From a bacterium (lineage in GTDB: Bacteria > Zhuqueibacterota > Zhuqueibacteria > Residuimicrobiales > Krinioviventaceae): a stretch of DNA of 64,000 bases. Below the pieces are notes generated by a model. That model made no database searches, was not told the origin of the DNA, and saw nothing but the letters and a program-made list of their open reading frames with translations. Position numbers and translations under genes: made by a program. The stretch's first letter is position 1, and each line of letters opens with the position of its first letter. This document shows, piece after piece, positions 1 to 10,040 of the stretch. The stretch covers positions 62,001 through 126,000 of the forward strand of contig JAKQIY010000013.1 in NCBI GenBank assembly GCA_029561455.1, in the 5' to 3' direction.

Positions 1-810
1 GTTAAGCATTTTTTCTTTGCCGCAATAATGGGAGGTATTACCGATATTGCTTATGATGCCGGTTATACCGTTATGATCTGCCAATCCAATGAAAATATGC
101 AGCGGGAGATCATTAATACCAATGCCCTTATTTCACACCGTGTTGCCGGACTGCTGATATCCGTTTCACAATATACCACAAATTATGAGCATTTTATCCA
201 GGTGCAGCAGCGCGGTATACCCATTGTATTTTTTGACCGCACCTGTGAAGAAATGAAAGCCAGCCGGGTTGTGGTTAACGATTATGGCGGCGCTTTTAGC
301 GCTGTACAGTATCTCATAAAATGCGGGTATAAACGTATTGCCCATCTGGCCGGTCCGGAACATTTAGCGATCAGTAAACATCGTTTTGATGGTTATTGTG
401 ATGCCCTGAAAGCTGGTCATATCACGTTTGATAAAAGACTGGTTGTTTTCGGCGGCCTGAACGAGGAAGACGGTGTTACCGGTTATAATAGTTTATTGGA
501 ACAAGCCGATGCGCCCGAAGCCATATTCTGCGTTACCGATCCTGTGGCAATCGGCGCATTCAGCCGCATTCGCGAAGATGGTTTTAAAATACCCGATGAT
601 ATTGCCCTTGTCGGATTTAGCGACAATCCTACAGTTTCTCTTATTGATCCACCATTAACAACTGTCCGGCAGCCGGCTTATGATATTGGAAAAACCGCCG
701 CTGCTCTTTTACTGGAACAGATTCATTTAAAAAGTAAAAAATTTTCATCAAAAACAATTACACTTGAAACAGAACTCATAATTCGAAAATCAACAAGGTT
801 GATAGCTTAG
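1..810 (+). CDS. LacI-family transcriptional regulator, 5' end outside window
   Basis: The reading frame is open from base 1 (HFFFAAIMGGI...) and ends with TAG at 808-810, so only the C-terminal part is present. It is the periplasmic-binding-protein-like sensor domain of the LacI/GalR family. It shows the family pattern of a GY-V-I-CQSNE opening strand, a G-LIS segment, GIPIVFFDR, a V-DY-G-F-AV--L---GYKRIAHLAG block, IFCVTDPVAIGAF, and the final VGFSDNP / PPLTTVRQP signature. The N-terminal helix-turn-helix must lie upstream. It reads into the TonB receptor gene after 16 bases, so it probably senses a sugar and controls that locus. The ligand cannot be read from the sequence. Confidence 0.9.
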   Translation, partial: VKHFFFAAIMGGITDIAYDAGYTVMICQSNENMQREIINTNALISHRVAGLLISVSQYTTNYEHFIQVQQRGIPIVFFDRTCEEMKASRVVVNDYGGAFSAVQYLIKCGYKRIAHLAGPEHLAISKHRFDGYCDALKAGHITFDKRLVVFGGLNEEDGVTGYNSLLEQADAPEAIFCVTDPVAIGAFSRIREDGFKIPDDIALVGFSDNPTVSLIDPPLTTVRQPAYDIGKTAAALLLEQIHLKSKKFSSKTITLETELIIRKSTRLIA

Positions 811-826
811 CAAAGGAGGGCTATTG

Positions 827-3800
827 ATGCATCGCTTAAAGTTATTTTTGGTTGGCTTGTTTCTGTTTTTAATATCCATAACACCAATTCTTTATTCCGG
901 CACTACCGGTAAAATTACCGGTATCATTACCGACAAGGAAAGCGGTGAGTCATTACCGGGTGTGAATGTGATTCTAAAGGAAACAACCATTGGCGCAGCT
1001 TCGGATATTAATGGTAACTATACCATTCTCCAGGTACCGCCCGGCGTTTATACATGCCAGTTTTCTATGATGGGATATGCAAAAATGCAGGTGGAAGATA
1101 TTCGCGTGCGAATTGACCAGACCTCCCGCGTCGATATTGCTTTAACTCTTGAGGTCATTGAAGGTGAAACAGTTACCATTGTGGCTGAAAAAAAGGTTGT
1201 CAAGGAAGATGTAGCCACAAGTGTTACAGCCATGTCCGATGTTGAAATCGAAGAATTGCCGATGTCAAATCTTGGCGATGTTGTCGCGCTTCAGGCCGGT
1301 ATTGAAAATGGTCTTGAAATTCGTGGCGGCGATGCTTCCCAGGCTCTATTTGAAATTGACGGCATTACCCTGCGTGATCCGCGTAACAATCAACCCATCA
1401 CTGCAATATCTCTCAGTTCTATTCAGGAATTATCGGTCGAGCGCGGTGGATTTAATGCTGAATATGGTCAGGTTCGTTCCGGTATCGTAAATGTGGTAAC
1501 CAAAGAAGGCAGCAAGAAATCGTATCATGGTACCGTTACCTACAAGTACAGTCCCCCACATGCTAAGCATTTCGGAGTCTCACCGTTTGACGCCAATTCC
1601 ATGTGGATGCGTCCGTATCTCGATCCGGCGGTATGTTGGACCGGTACGCAAAACGGCACATGGGATTACTATACCCAACGTCAGTACCCGACTTTTGAAG
1701 GATGGAACAAAATTTCGCAAAATTTAATGACTGATGGAAATCCGGATAATGATCTCTCTCCCTCTGCTGTACAAAAGTTATGGAAATGGCAACGCCGGCA
1801 AACAGCAGTAACCGATCAGCCCGATTATAATATCGATGCCGGATTAGGCGGCCCGGTGCCGATCATCGGTAAAAAACTGGGTAACCTGCGTTTTTATACC
1901 AGCTATCGCAAAGAGCGGGAAATGCTGCTTATTCCACTAGTTCGCGACGATTATGTCGATTATAACTGGTCATTGCAATTAACATCTGATATCAACGAGT
2001 CTATGAAATTAAAGCTATCGGGTTATACCGCGAAAAGCTATAATGTCGCTATCAATGTCATTGATAACACCTATTTTGATTCGGAATTCGGTATCGGCGG
2101 GGTCAATTACTGGAGTCCGACCTATTATATGCGCACTCCTTTCCAGATCGCCAGTGTAACCAACGAACAGCGCACCGGTCGAATCTTTACACCGTCATGG
2201 TATTGCGAAGCGGATGTAACCCATTATTCCGGTGCAGCCAAACTCACCCACATGTTATCACCGTCTACTTTTTATGAAGCATCGTTGGAATTTGTCGAAA
2301 GTGATTATCATACAGAACCGGGACGCCCCCGTGATTTAACTAAAAAATATGAAATTGTCCCCGGCTACTATACCGATGAAGCGCCTTTTGGCTGGAGCCC
2401 CGCGGCAACTTTTGGTGTTGACGGCATGTTTTTTGGCGGTCATACCGCGACAGTGCGCGATTATACCAAAACATTTGCCACCACCGGCAAATTTGATATA
2501 ACCAGTCAAATGAATTCAACCAATCTTGTTAAAGCCGGCGCTGAACTGGTTTATAACGATTTACAGTTAAAATATGGTGAAGTGAATAATTTTGCCGGTA
2601 ATAGAAATTTTGTCGATACCCGCAAATTCCCCATTCGCGGCGCTTTATATTTGCAAGACAAGTTTGAAGCAAAAGGTTTCATCATGAACATCGGTATGCG
2701 TATGGATTATCATAATGCCAATACCGAATGGGTGAGCCTGTCTGCTTTTGACAAGAGTTTTTTCTCCACCAAATATGACTCGACCGCAGTATACAAAACC
2801 GAAAAGTCGAGTTCACAGATCAGTTGGAGTCCACGTCTGGGTATTTCACATCCAATCACTGAAAAGAGCAAGTTGTTTTTTAACTATGGCCATTTTAAAC
2901 AATTACCATCCTATGAAGAAATGTTCCGGCTTAGCCGTACCATGTCGGGCAAGATAAGTAATATCGGCAACCCGGAGTTAGCCCTGGCTAAAACCGTATC
3001 CTACGAGTTGGGTTACGATCATGCGCTTGCCGATAATTACCTGTTGCAACTGGCTGCTTATTATCATGATATTGTCGATCAGCAGGATTATACAGCCTAC
3101 ATAAGCGCCGATGCTTCCGTTAATTATGATCTGGCCACCAATAACAGTTATGAGGATATTCGTGGTTTTGAATTGACCCTGAAAAAGACTGCCGGCTTGT
3201 GGTGGACCGGCTTTGCCAATTATACTTACCAGGTTACAACTTCGGGACATTTCGGCAAATTACAAATCTATGACCAGCAATCGGAGCAGCGGAAATATGA
3301 TATGTTGACGGAAAATCTTTACCAGGATAGACCCCTGCCGAGACCCTATGCCCGCGCCAGTATTACTTTACATACCCCGGCGGAATTTGGTCCGTCCCTG
3401 GGTGGTTTAAAACCCCTGCAAATGTGGTCTGCAAATGTCATTGCCGACTGGAAATCCGGCGGCTATGCCACCTGGTACGACAATATTATTTATGCCGTTG
3501 AACAAAATGTAAAATTACGGGATTATTACAACCTGGTTTTGCGTCTTAATAAAACCTTTACCTGGAAGAAAACCCGTTATGTATTGTTTGTTGAAGTTGA
3601 TAACCTGTTAAATACCAAACGTCTTTCTGGCGCCAGTTTTTATGATTCAAATGATGAAAAAGATTATTTCAATTCCCTGCATCTGCCAAAGAATAAAGCA
3701 TATAATAATATCCCTGGTAATGACAAGGTTGGCGATTATCGTGAGGATGATGTGAAATTTCAACCGATTGAAGCTGTCGGAACAATTGATGGCAAAACCA

Positions 3801-4009
3801 ACCCGGTTGAGGGTGTGTTCTATTATGAAAAAACCACCCAAAAATATATGTATTATGCAGACGGCAATTGGAAAGATGTGCCTGAAAATACAATCAAAAA
3901 AGTACTTGAAGATAAAGCCTATATCAATATGCCGAATCAGGATTCGTTCAACTTTTTAAATCCCCGCCAGATTTTCTTTGGCTTGCGTATGTCTTTTGAT
4001 TTGAATTAA
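827..4009 (+). CDS. TonB-dependent outer-membrane receptor with carboxypeptidase-regulatory-like domain
   Basis: A protein of about 1060 residues. It has an N-terminal signal peptide, then a carboxypeptidase-regulatory-like beta-sandwich at about residues 30-110 (GKITGIITDKESGE, LPGVNV, the GNYTI strand, the final MMGY). A plug domain follows (about 125-235, with LRDPRNNQP and VERGGFNAEYGQVRSGIVNVVTK) and then a long beta-barrel ending in a hydrophobic strand. AAAGGAGGG at 812-819 fits the ATG at 827 best; a TTG at 824 is also in frame. No SusD-like partner follows; a PorV-type protein and exported proteins do. The substrate is unknown; the LacI neighbour suggests a glycan or another organic ligand. 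It acts in the outer membrane, driven by TonB-ExbBD. Confidence 0.92.
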   Translation: MHRLKLFLVGLFLFLISITPILYSGTTGKITGIITDKESGESLPGVNVILKETTIGAASDINGNYTILQVPPGVYTCQFSMMGYAKMQVEDIRVRIDQTSRVDIALTLEVIEGETVTIVAEKKVVKEDVATSVTAMSDVEIEELPMSNLGDVVALQAGIENGLEIRGGDASQALFEIDGITLRDPRNNQPITAISLSSIQELSVERGGFNAEYGQVRSGIVNVVTKEGSKKSYHGTVTYKYSPPHAKHFGVSPFDANSMWMRPYLDPAVCWTGTQNGTWDYYTQRQYPTFEGWNKISQNLMTDGNPDNDLSPSAVQKLWKWQRRQTAVTDQPDYNIDAGLGGPVPIIGKKLGNLRFYTSYRKEREMLLIPLVRDDYVDYNWSLQLTSDINESMKLKLSGYTAKSYNVAINVIDNTYFDSEFGIGGVNYWSPTYYMRTPFQIASVTNEQRTGRIFTPSWYCEADVTHYSGAAKLTHMLSPSTFYEASLEFVESDYHTEPGRPRDLTKKYEIVPGYYTDEAPFGWSPAATFGVDGMFFGGHTATVRDYTKTFATTGKFDITSQMNSTNLVKAGAELVYNDLQLKYGEVNNFAGNRNFVDTRKFPIRGALYLQDKFEAKGFIMNIGMRMDYHNANTEWVSLSAFDKSFFSTKYDSTAVYKTEKSSSQISWSPRLGISHPITEKSKLFFNYGHFKQLPSYEEMFRLSRTMSGKISNIGNPELALAKTVSYELGYDHALADNYLLQLAAYYHDIVDQQDYTAYISADASVNYDLATNNSYEDIRGFELTLKKTAGLWWTGFANYTYQVTTSGHFGKLQIYDQQSEQRKYDMLTENLYQDRPLPRPYARASITLHTPAEFGPSLGGLKPLQMWSANVIADWKSGGYATWYDNIIYAVEQNVKLRDYYNLVLRLNKTFTWKKTRYVLFVEVDNLLNTKRLSGASFYDSNDEKDYFNSLHLPKNKAYNNIPGNDKVGDYREDDVKFQPIEAVGTIDGKTNPVEGVFYYEKTTQKYMYYADGNWKDVPENTIKKVLEDKAYINMPNQDSFNFLNPRQIFFGLRMSFDLN

Positions 4010-4032
4010 TAATTCATAACAAGAGGATTCTT

Positions 4033-6096
4033 ATGAAATTTATAAAATCAAACTCTGGATCATTATTAATAATGCTTTTGCTGGTTTTCCTGCTGGGGCC
4101 GCAAATGGTTGTTCAGGTCTATGCCCAAAGGCAGGCAAGTTTGGAAGTACGCTGGATGAGCGTCAACTCGCTGCACAGTACTTTTGCAATAGAAGGCAGC
4201 GAGTTTGAAATGCACCGCACCGGTAATGAGTCGGAACAAAGTGACGGAATGCGCTGGCCGGGGCAATTCACTTACCAGGATAATGTAGCCGCCAAGTCTA
4301 TGTGGATAGGTACAACTGAGTATTATGAAAACACTTTGAGCAGTACCATCCCTTACAAAGTTGTATGTGTTGGCCCTAAAAGAGCCAATCCTTTGACCGA
4401 AGTGATGCCGGTTGAATTTAAATTGATTGGTAAATTTACTTCGCCAACCGTTATTGTCGACCTGGATCCTGCAACCGATAATATTTTAAATGATGCTCTG
4501 GATCTGGAAGATCCAACGATAATTCCAGATCGTATTATTTTAAATGTACTCCATACTACAATTGGTATTACCGTAACTCGCAAAATTATGGCTTTTACCC
4601 AGCAGAATCATGATAATTACTATATCTATGATTATGTTTTCAAGAATACCGGCATCCGAACTGTCGGCGGCGTTCCCGATCCTGTAACTCTGAAAGATGT
4701 TGTTTTTCATTTTCAATATCGTTATGCAGTTGGTAATGAAGCTTTTAAAAGAGGTTGGTTTGCAGGCGCAAATATCAGCTGGGGACGGAATTGTGTAAAC
4801 GATGTCATCGGACAGAATCCTGATAATGCCGAGATGCGCGCCATGCTTTCCTGGTATGGACCGCATTCGGGTAGTACCGTATCCGATTGGGGAGCCCCTG
4901 ATCATTTGTATAGCGGCACGTTAGGTGGTTGTCAATATATCGGCGCGGTTACGTTGCACGCCGACACATCTCCGTCTAATAAAACCGATGATAAAAGTCA
5001 ACCCAGGACAACCATGTACTTGGAAACCGATTCCAGTCCGCAAGCACTGAACCAGTATGATGTAAGTTATATGACCCGTAAATATGATATCATGACTGCC
5101 GGGCATCCGGAAAAGACCCATGCTGAAGAGGTCGGGGACAGTTTTGCCGACAAATGGGGCACAGATGCCGGTGGATACACCCAGGGTCAAGGATACGGAC
5201 CATATACATTGGCGCCCGGCGATAGTATTCATATTGTTATTGCCGAGTGCGTTAGCGGCCTGGGCCGGGCCAAGAACCTCGAAGTTGGCTCAAAATGGTT
5301 TAAAAATGCCGGGCCGTTTATATTGCCCGACGGCTCTGAGACAACCGACCGCGATCTTTATAAAGAACTCTGGGTCAAAACCGGACGTGATTCTTTAATG
5401 AAATCATTCAGAAATGCTTTACATAATTTCAGTGTAAATTATAATATTCCACAACCACCACCGCCTCCCTCACAGTTTACTGTAAAATCCGGTGGCGATA
5501 AAATTTCCCTTGAATGGAGCGCCGAAGCGGCCACTGCCGAACATTTTGATGGTTATGAAATTTTCCGCGCAGTAGGAAAACCCGATACTCTGTATGAAAA
5601 GATATTTTCCTGTACCGCTGCGAATGTTGTCAATACATTTAATGACACAACTGCACGACGTGGATTCGATTATTATTACTATATCGTAAGCAAAGATGAC
5701 GGCACCACAAACGATCAGAAACCGGGAGTTCCTTTGGTTAGCAGCAAGTTTTATACAATGACCAATAAACCTGCATATTTACGGCGCCCTGCTTCTGACA
5801 ATCTGTCGAGCATCCGGGTTGTGCCGAATCCCTATCATATACGGGCAACTAGTTTACAATTCAGAGACGCTCAGGATCGAATCGCATTTTTCGGTTTACC
5901 CCCGGTATGTACTATAAAAATTTACACCGAACGCGGCGACCTTATACAAACCCTGGAACATAACGACGGCAGCGGGGATGAATTGTGGGATTCTCTGACT
6001 TCGTCCCGCCAGATCGTTGTTAGCGGATTGTATATTGCCTATTTTGAAACTCCGGAAGGTGAATCAACATACCGAAAATTCATAATTATTCGGTAA
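4033..6096 (+). CDS. Exported FN3-domain protein with C-terminal sorting-type domain
   Basis: 687 residues with a hydrophobic signal peptide (about 10-30, ending near YAQ). The first two thirds are not a family I recognise. A proline run near residue 475 leads into a fibronectin type III-like domain (about 480-565; ISLEWSA, FDGYEIFRA, YYYYIVSKDDG). The last 90 residues (RVVPNPY..., TIKIYTERGDLIQTL, SGLYIAYFETPEG, then KFIIIR) match the type A sorting/FlgD-like tail used for secretion in this bacterial group, in a variant form. AGAGGA lies just before ATG 4033, and the gene is 23 bases after the receptor. It is probably a surface-attached or secreted partner of the receptor. Confidence 0.75.
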   Translation: MKFIKSNSGSLLIMLLLVFLLGPQMVVQVYAQRQASLEVRWMSVNSLHSTFAIEGSEFEMHRTGNESEQSDGMRWPGQFTYQDNVAAKSMWIGTTEYYENTLSSTIPYKVVCVGPKRANPLTEVMPVEFKLIGKFTSPTVIVDLDPATDNILNDALDLEDPTIIPDRIILNVLHTTIGITVTRKIMAFTQQNHDNYYIYDYVFKNTGIRTVGGVPDPVTLKDVVFHFQYRYAVGNEAFKRGWFAGANISWGRNCVNDVIGQNPDNAEMRAMLSWYGPHSGSTVSDWGAPDHLYSGTLGGCQYIGAVTLHADTSPSNKTDDKSQPRTTMYLETDSSPQALNQYDVSYMTRKYDIMTAGHPEKTHAEEVGDSFADKWGTDAGGYTQGQGYGPYTLAPGDSIHIVIAECVSGLGRAKNLEVGSKWFKNAGPFILPDGSETTDRDLYKELWVKTGRDSLMKSFRNALHNFSVNYNIPQPPPPPSQFTVKSGGDKISLEWSAEAATAEHFDGYEIFRAVGKPDTLYEKIFSCTAANVVNTFNDTTARRGFDYYYYIVSKDDGTTNDQKPGVPLVSSKFYTMTNKPAYLRRPASDNLSSIRVVPNPYHIRATSLQFRDAQDRIAFFGLPPVCTIKIYTERGDLIQTLEHNDGSGDELWDSLTSSRQIVVSGLYIAYFETPEGESTYRKFIIIR

Positions 6097-6134
6097 ACAG
6101 GATACATTGATTTTACTCATTAAAGGATTTAAAT

Positions 6135-7136
6135 ATGAAAAAAATCATCAATATAATACTTGTTATCTGCACATGCATCCTGCCGGGTATTGAGAAAAGT
6201 ATTGCCCAGGAAAATGAAAAACTGGCGCAGACCGGGATGCAGTTCCTCAGCGTTGAATCCGATGCCAGGGCCGCTGCGCTGGCCGGCGCTGTAACGAGCG
6301 CCAATATGGGCTCCAGTTCACTGTTTTTTAACCCAGCGGGTATGGCCAACATTACACAATTTGTTGATCTTTCCTTCAGCCAGAATCAATGGATTGCCGA
6401 TATTAATTATAATACATTCAGTATGGCTGTTAATCCGGCCGGCGGCCGGTTTGGCGTCTTTGGGTTGAGTATCCAATCAGTCGACTATGGCGATGTTCAG
6501 GGGACAATTGTTTCTAATGAGCAGATTGGTTATACCGATACCGAAATACTCAATCCCTCGGCTTTTGCTGCCGGTTTAGGTTATGCGCGCTCCCTTACCG
6601 ACCGGTTTTCGGTTGGCGGCCAGGTCAAGTGGGTACGGCAAAATTTAGGTGAAAGTTTCATACCAGTGACCGACAGTACCAAAACCAAGGTAGAAAATGA
6701 ATTAACCCCAATAGCTTTTGATTTTGGTACCCTATATAAAACCGGTTTTAAAAGCCTGGTCTTTGGTATGTCGGTGCGGAATTTTTCTCAGGAATTAAAA
6801 TTTGAAGAAGAAGGCTTCCAATTGCCGTTGGTTTTTGCTATGGGTATTTCTATGAATTTATTTGACCTGGTTAAAGTAGGCGGTCCGGAACAAAGCCTGT
6901 ATTTTTCCATAGACGCTACTCATTATCGTTCGCATCCCGAACAATTATTGTTTGGCCTGGATTACAAGATTATGAATCTTTTGTCCTTGCGTGGCGGTTA
7001 TGTGACTAATAATGATGAAAACGATATTACTTTTGGTATTGGCGTCTCTCAATTCGGTTTTGATTTTGATTACTCTTATACCCCATTTGGGGTTTTTGAT
7101 AGTGTAAAACGCATTACCGCACGTTTCTCAATCTAA
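6135..7136 (+). CDS. PorV/PorQ-family outer-membrane beta-barrel protein
   Basis: 333 residues: a signal peptide (to about 24) followed by the family opening (GMQFLSVESDARAAALAGA, then SSSLFFNPAGMA) typical of PorV and related UPF0164 barrels. Alternating hydrophobic strands run to an aromatic end (RITARFSI). PorV homologues in Bacteroidota shuttle sorting-tail cargo from the type IX translocon to the attachment machinery. That role fits the sorting-tail protein encoded directly upstream, but is inferred here. AAGGA precedes ATG 6135. It belongs to the same run of + genes as the TonB receptor. Confidence 0.85.
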   Translation: MKKIINIILVICTCILPGIEKSIAQENEKLAQTGMQFLSVESDARAAALAGAVTSANMGSSSLFFNPAGMANITQFVDLSFSQNQWIADINYNTFSMAVNPAGGRFGVFGLSIQSVDYGDVQGTIVSNEQIGYTDTEILNPSAFAAGLGYARSLTDRFSVGGQVKWVRQNLGESFIPVTDSTKTKVENELTPIAFDFGTLYKTGFKSLVFGMSVRNFSQELKFEEEGFQLPLVFAMGISMNLFDLVKVGGPEQSLYFSIDATHYRSHPEQLLFGLDYKIMNLLSLRGGYVTNNDENDITFGIGVSQFGFDFDYSYTPFGVFDSVKRITARFSI

Positions 7137-7152
7137 CTTTGGAGAAGAAATT

Positions 7153-8355
7153 ATGAAACCTGTAAAATATCTCATCCCTTTTCTATTCTTGTTCATATTC
7201 ATTGTAGCCTGTGAATATGATGGCCCGACCAAAGTATGGAATAAGGATGATAACGGTGGTGTAGCGCCGGTTATTTCTAAAGTTGAACCTCCACTGGAAG
7301 CATTGGCCGGTTATACGCTTATTAAAATAACCGGTGAAAATTTTTCAGCCGATACATCTCAGATTAAAGTATATTTTGGATCTTCCAGCTCAAGCAAAGG
7401 TGAATTGATTTCCGCGTCGGCTACTGAAATACTGGTACGGCCGCCTAATATTATTGAAGATTCTCTGTCGATCAATGTTGTTACGCGCGATGCCCACACT
7501 ACTGCAAAATATTTTCCTTATCGACTAAAAGGTACCAATATTGAATATAGCGATTTTGGCACTCTGAATGTTTTAGCAATGTCTGCCGATGCTAATGAAA
7601 ATGTTTATGTGGCTTTGGCGAATCGCTCGATTATGAAGATTCAACCCGACGGCGCTAAAATTAATTATGGAACCGTTACGTTTGATGTTACCTGTTTGCG
7701 TATGGGGCCTGGCGAAAACCTATTTATACAAAAAGAAAACGACCCGGCAACTTATACTATCCAACCCGGCGGCGGCGACCCGGTTGAATATTCCCGGCAT
7801 CCGACTCGTAAAAAAGTGGCTTTTTTTGATTTTGATAAATATTTTAATATTTATATCGGTGGAATAAAAACCGGGCTTTTTGTAATGACAGAGCCTAATG
7901 TTTACAGACTGGTGGGTTTATATCATATGGGTTCTATCCAGTCGGTGCGAGTGTTTAATGATTATGTATATGTTATAGTAACCGATAATTCGACTGAACC
8001 AAGAAATGCTATTTGGAAAAATGCTATTCTGGATGAAACCGGAAATTTGGGCGCCGCAGAATTGGTTTTAGACTTGTCTGCAACCGGCGATTATGCCACT
8101 AGTCAATTTTATGATATAACCTTTGCTCAAAATGGTGATATGTACATTGCAACTGATAATGTCAATCCAATTTTGATTCTTCAAGCCAATGGCACAATGA
8201 CTCCCTTGTTCGCCGGTTTAATAAATGGCCCGGCAAATGGAATTGTCTGGGGTAATTCGAAATATTTATATATGCATCGTGGAATAAACCAGGAATTTGC
8301 AAATGTATCGAGAATAGAACTGGAGGTTACCGGCGCCCCATATTATGGCCGTTGA
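7153..8355 (+). CDS. IPT/TIG-domain lipoprotein with beta-propeller-like C-terminus
   Basis: 400 residues. A lipobox (FIVAC, Cys20) follows a hydrophobic stretch, so it is a lipoprotein processed by signal peptidase II. Residues about 42-120 form an IPT/TIG immunoglobulin-like domain (PVISKVEPPLEALAGYTLIKITGENF, written in part). The rest has repeating strands of the type (N-YVA-AN-SIMKIQPDG, GDMYIATDNVNPILIL) that suggest an NHL/SMP-30-like propeller. It is the last gene of the receptor locus, 16 bases after the PorV gene with GGAGAAG before ATG 7153. It may be a surface glycan- or ligand-binding lipoprotein that takes the place of SusD/SusE; this is inference. Confidence 0.75.
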   Translation: MKPVKYLIPFLFLFIFIVACEYDGPTKVWNKDDNGGVAPVISKVEPPLEALAGYTLIKITGENFSADTSQIKVYFGSSSSSKGELISASATEILVRPPNIIEDSLSINVVTRDAHTTAKYFPYRLKGTNIEYSDFGTLNVLAMSADANENVYVALANRSIMKIQPDGAKINYGTVTFDVTCLRMGPGENLFIQKENDPATYTIQPGGGDPVEYSRHPTRKKVAFFDFDKYFNIYIGGIKTGLFVMTEPNVYRLVGLYHMGSIQSVRVFNDYVYVIVTDNSTEPRNAIWKNAILDETGNLGAAELVLDLSATGDYATSQFYDITFAQNGDMYIATDNVNPILILQANGTMTPLFAGLINGPANGIVWGNSKYLYMHRGINQEFANVSRIELEVTGAPYYGR

Positions 8356-8430
8356 TGGTAAACAGATACAGCCCTTGATTTATAGCTGTTGATTTTATAA
8401 CGAAATTCCGATAACTCGATTCCCGGAATA

Positions 8431-8464
8431 AAAAAGGCGGAAGATCAATTCTTCCGCCTTTTTT
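8431..8464. terminator. Bidirectional intrinsic terminator
   Basis: A perfect 14-bp stem (AAAAAGGCGGAAGA at 8431-8444 with its complement at 8450-8463) has a 5-base loop and runs of A and T on the outside. It lies between the convergent receptor locus and the minus-strand activator-like gene and would end transcription both ways. Confidence 0.9.
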
Positions 8465-8488
8465 CATTAATATGTAATCCGAGTGGTT

Positions 8489-9436
8489 TTAATGACCAAA
8501 CGCATAATCCTTTTTATTGATCTTTAACTTTTTCATTTTATAACGCAAATTCGGTTCAGACAGGCACAACGCTTTTGCTGCTTTGCTTTGGTTACCGGCA
8601 TATTTGCGTAATGATTTTTGTAATAATTCTTTTTCCAGTTGAGAAACGGCAATATTCAAATCTTGTATTTGCACTTTGCTGAAAATTAAATTTTCAACCT
8701 CAAAGGGAAGTGAATCGATCAAGAGTTCGCCATCCGGGGAGGTAAAGACCATTGTTCTGATGGTATTTTCCAATTCTTTAATATTACCATACCAATCATG
8801 TTTCATTAAATGATTGAATACTTCAAAATCAACAATCGGAATTGGCTTTTTAAATTCCATGCACTGTTTTTTGAGGTAATGTTCAAATAGCAATGGTATA
8901 TCCTGCCGTCTTTCCCGCAGGGGTGGTAGTTTCAGGGAAACGGAGGTGAGCGCTAAAAACAGGTCGGCATTGAATTTGTTGTTTTTAAGATCGGTAATTA
9001 AATTAGGATGCGCTGTAGCAATTATTCTTACACTAGTCGGGATCGTTTGACTTTTTATTTCCAGATTTCTTTTTTGCGCCAGGATCAAAAGTTTTTGTTG
9101 CGCTTTTTCATCAAGATACTCCAGGTTTTCGATGACCAGGGTACATGACAACGGGGTATCCATTTTTTTTTGCCCGGCTAATAATGGTTCCGTTACTTCT
9201 TCATCATAATGATTATTCAAATTATTGGCATTGCTGAACAAAATCGGACGATCCTTGCGTAAACTGTTTTCAAACAAAATTTTTGTCGCCAATAATTTTT
9301 CAGTACCGGCTTCCCCATAAACTGTAACATTTTCTTCACTTTTTGCTATTGAGGGCAAATAACTACGCAAATGATTAATTTCAGGGGAATGCCCAATCAA
9401 CTCTAGTTGACTTAATGTTTCCCATGGATTTTTCAT
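8489..9436 (-). CDS. Degenerate sigma-54-activator-like AAA+ protein with Fis-type HTH
   Basis: 315 residues with the layout of the central and C-terminal domains of NtrC-type activators but no N-terminal receiver. Several key residues are altered. Walker A reads GEAGTEKL (normally G-SGTGKE). The GAFTGA loop that contacts sigma-54 is absent. Walker B reads LVIENLEYLD, in place of an LFLDE-type site. The sensor/lid region (LPPLRERRQDIPLL, WYGNIKELENTIR) and the C-terminal Fis-type helix-turn-helix (AGNQSKAAKALCLSEPNLRYK) are well kept. It probably still binds DNA but is unlikely to hydrolyse ATP or activate sigma-54. It could repress, or modulate a true activator such as the one at 48.2 kb. 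Confidence 0.8.
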   Translation of the reverse strand: MKNPWETLSQLELIGHSPEINHLRSYLPSIAKSEENVTVYGEAGTEKLLATKILFENSLRKDRPILFSNANNLNNHYDEEVTEPLLAGQKKMDTPLSCTLVIENLEYLDEKAQQKLLILAQKRNLEIKSQTIPTSVRIIATAHPNLITDLKNNKFNADLFLALTSVSLKLPPLRERRQDIPLLFEHYLKKQCMEFKKPIPIVDFEVFNHLMKHDWYGNIKELENTIRTMVFTSPDGELLIDSLPFEVENLIFSKVQIQDLNIAVSQLEKELLQKSLRKYAGNQSKAAKALCLSEPNLRYKMKKLKINKKDYAFGH

Positions 9437-10040
9437 TTTTACTACCTGCCTTCCTTCCTTTTAAGGGATGATTAAATTAATTACAAAAATTTATTATAAT
9501 TTTCTTATTCTTTTAAAAGCAATAACTTGTTCAGGTAGTTTTATTCCAGGCATCACTGTAACTGCCTTTTGCCATTTTTTTTCCCGCTATCAAGTCTATA
9601 ATTAAAAAATTGAAAATTAACTCGGTCTGGTTTTTAAATAATATTATTTATGTATATATTTGGGCTTGATTATTCTTGAATTATAGATTACAAGTGATCG
9701 TTAAATCTAACGTTTTTTAACTTCCTGTTCAATAACAGCAGATTATATGTTTAAATTCCAGAAAATATTAATAATTTTTTTTTTATCTTATAAATGAAAA
9801 TCAGTCACTATTTATTCGATCTGCTCATTACAGGTTTTCCCCTTAAACTAACCCATATACTATTAAAATTACCACCGACATTATGTTGCCGGTATACTTT
9901 CAGTCATTACAGATACACACTTTCTTTCATTAGCAGCTGGGTTTGAAAATTTCCTATATATATTTCAATATGCGGTACAAGATGGATTCAATGATATAGA
10001 GGAATTCCCGAGATTTTAAAAGGTGCAGACAGAAATTAAA
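9437..10040. other. Long AT-rich intergenic region
   Basis: About 600 bases without a convincing gene, between the start of the activator-like gene and the end of clpP. A 49-codon frame from ATG 9794 has no ribosome binding site. Many T and A runs are present. I see no tRNA, no strong inverted repeat and no clear promoter; the right end is the clpP terminator. Confidence 0.5.

Noticed and set aside
9794-9943. A 49-codon + strand frame in the gap before clpP
   Set aside because: Only T-rich sequence lies upstream, with no ribosome site and no recognisable protein pattern.
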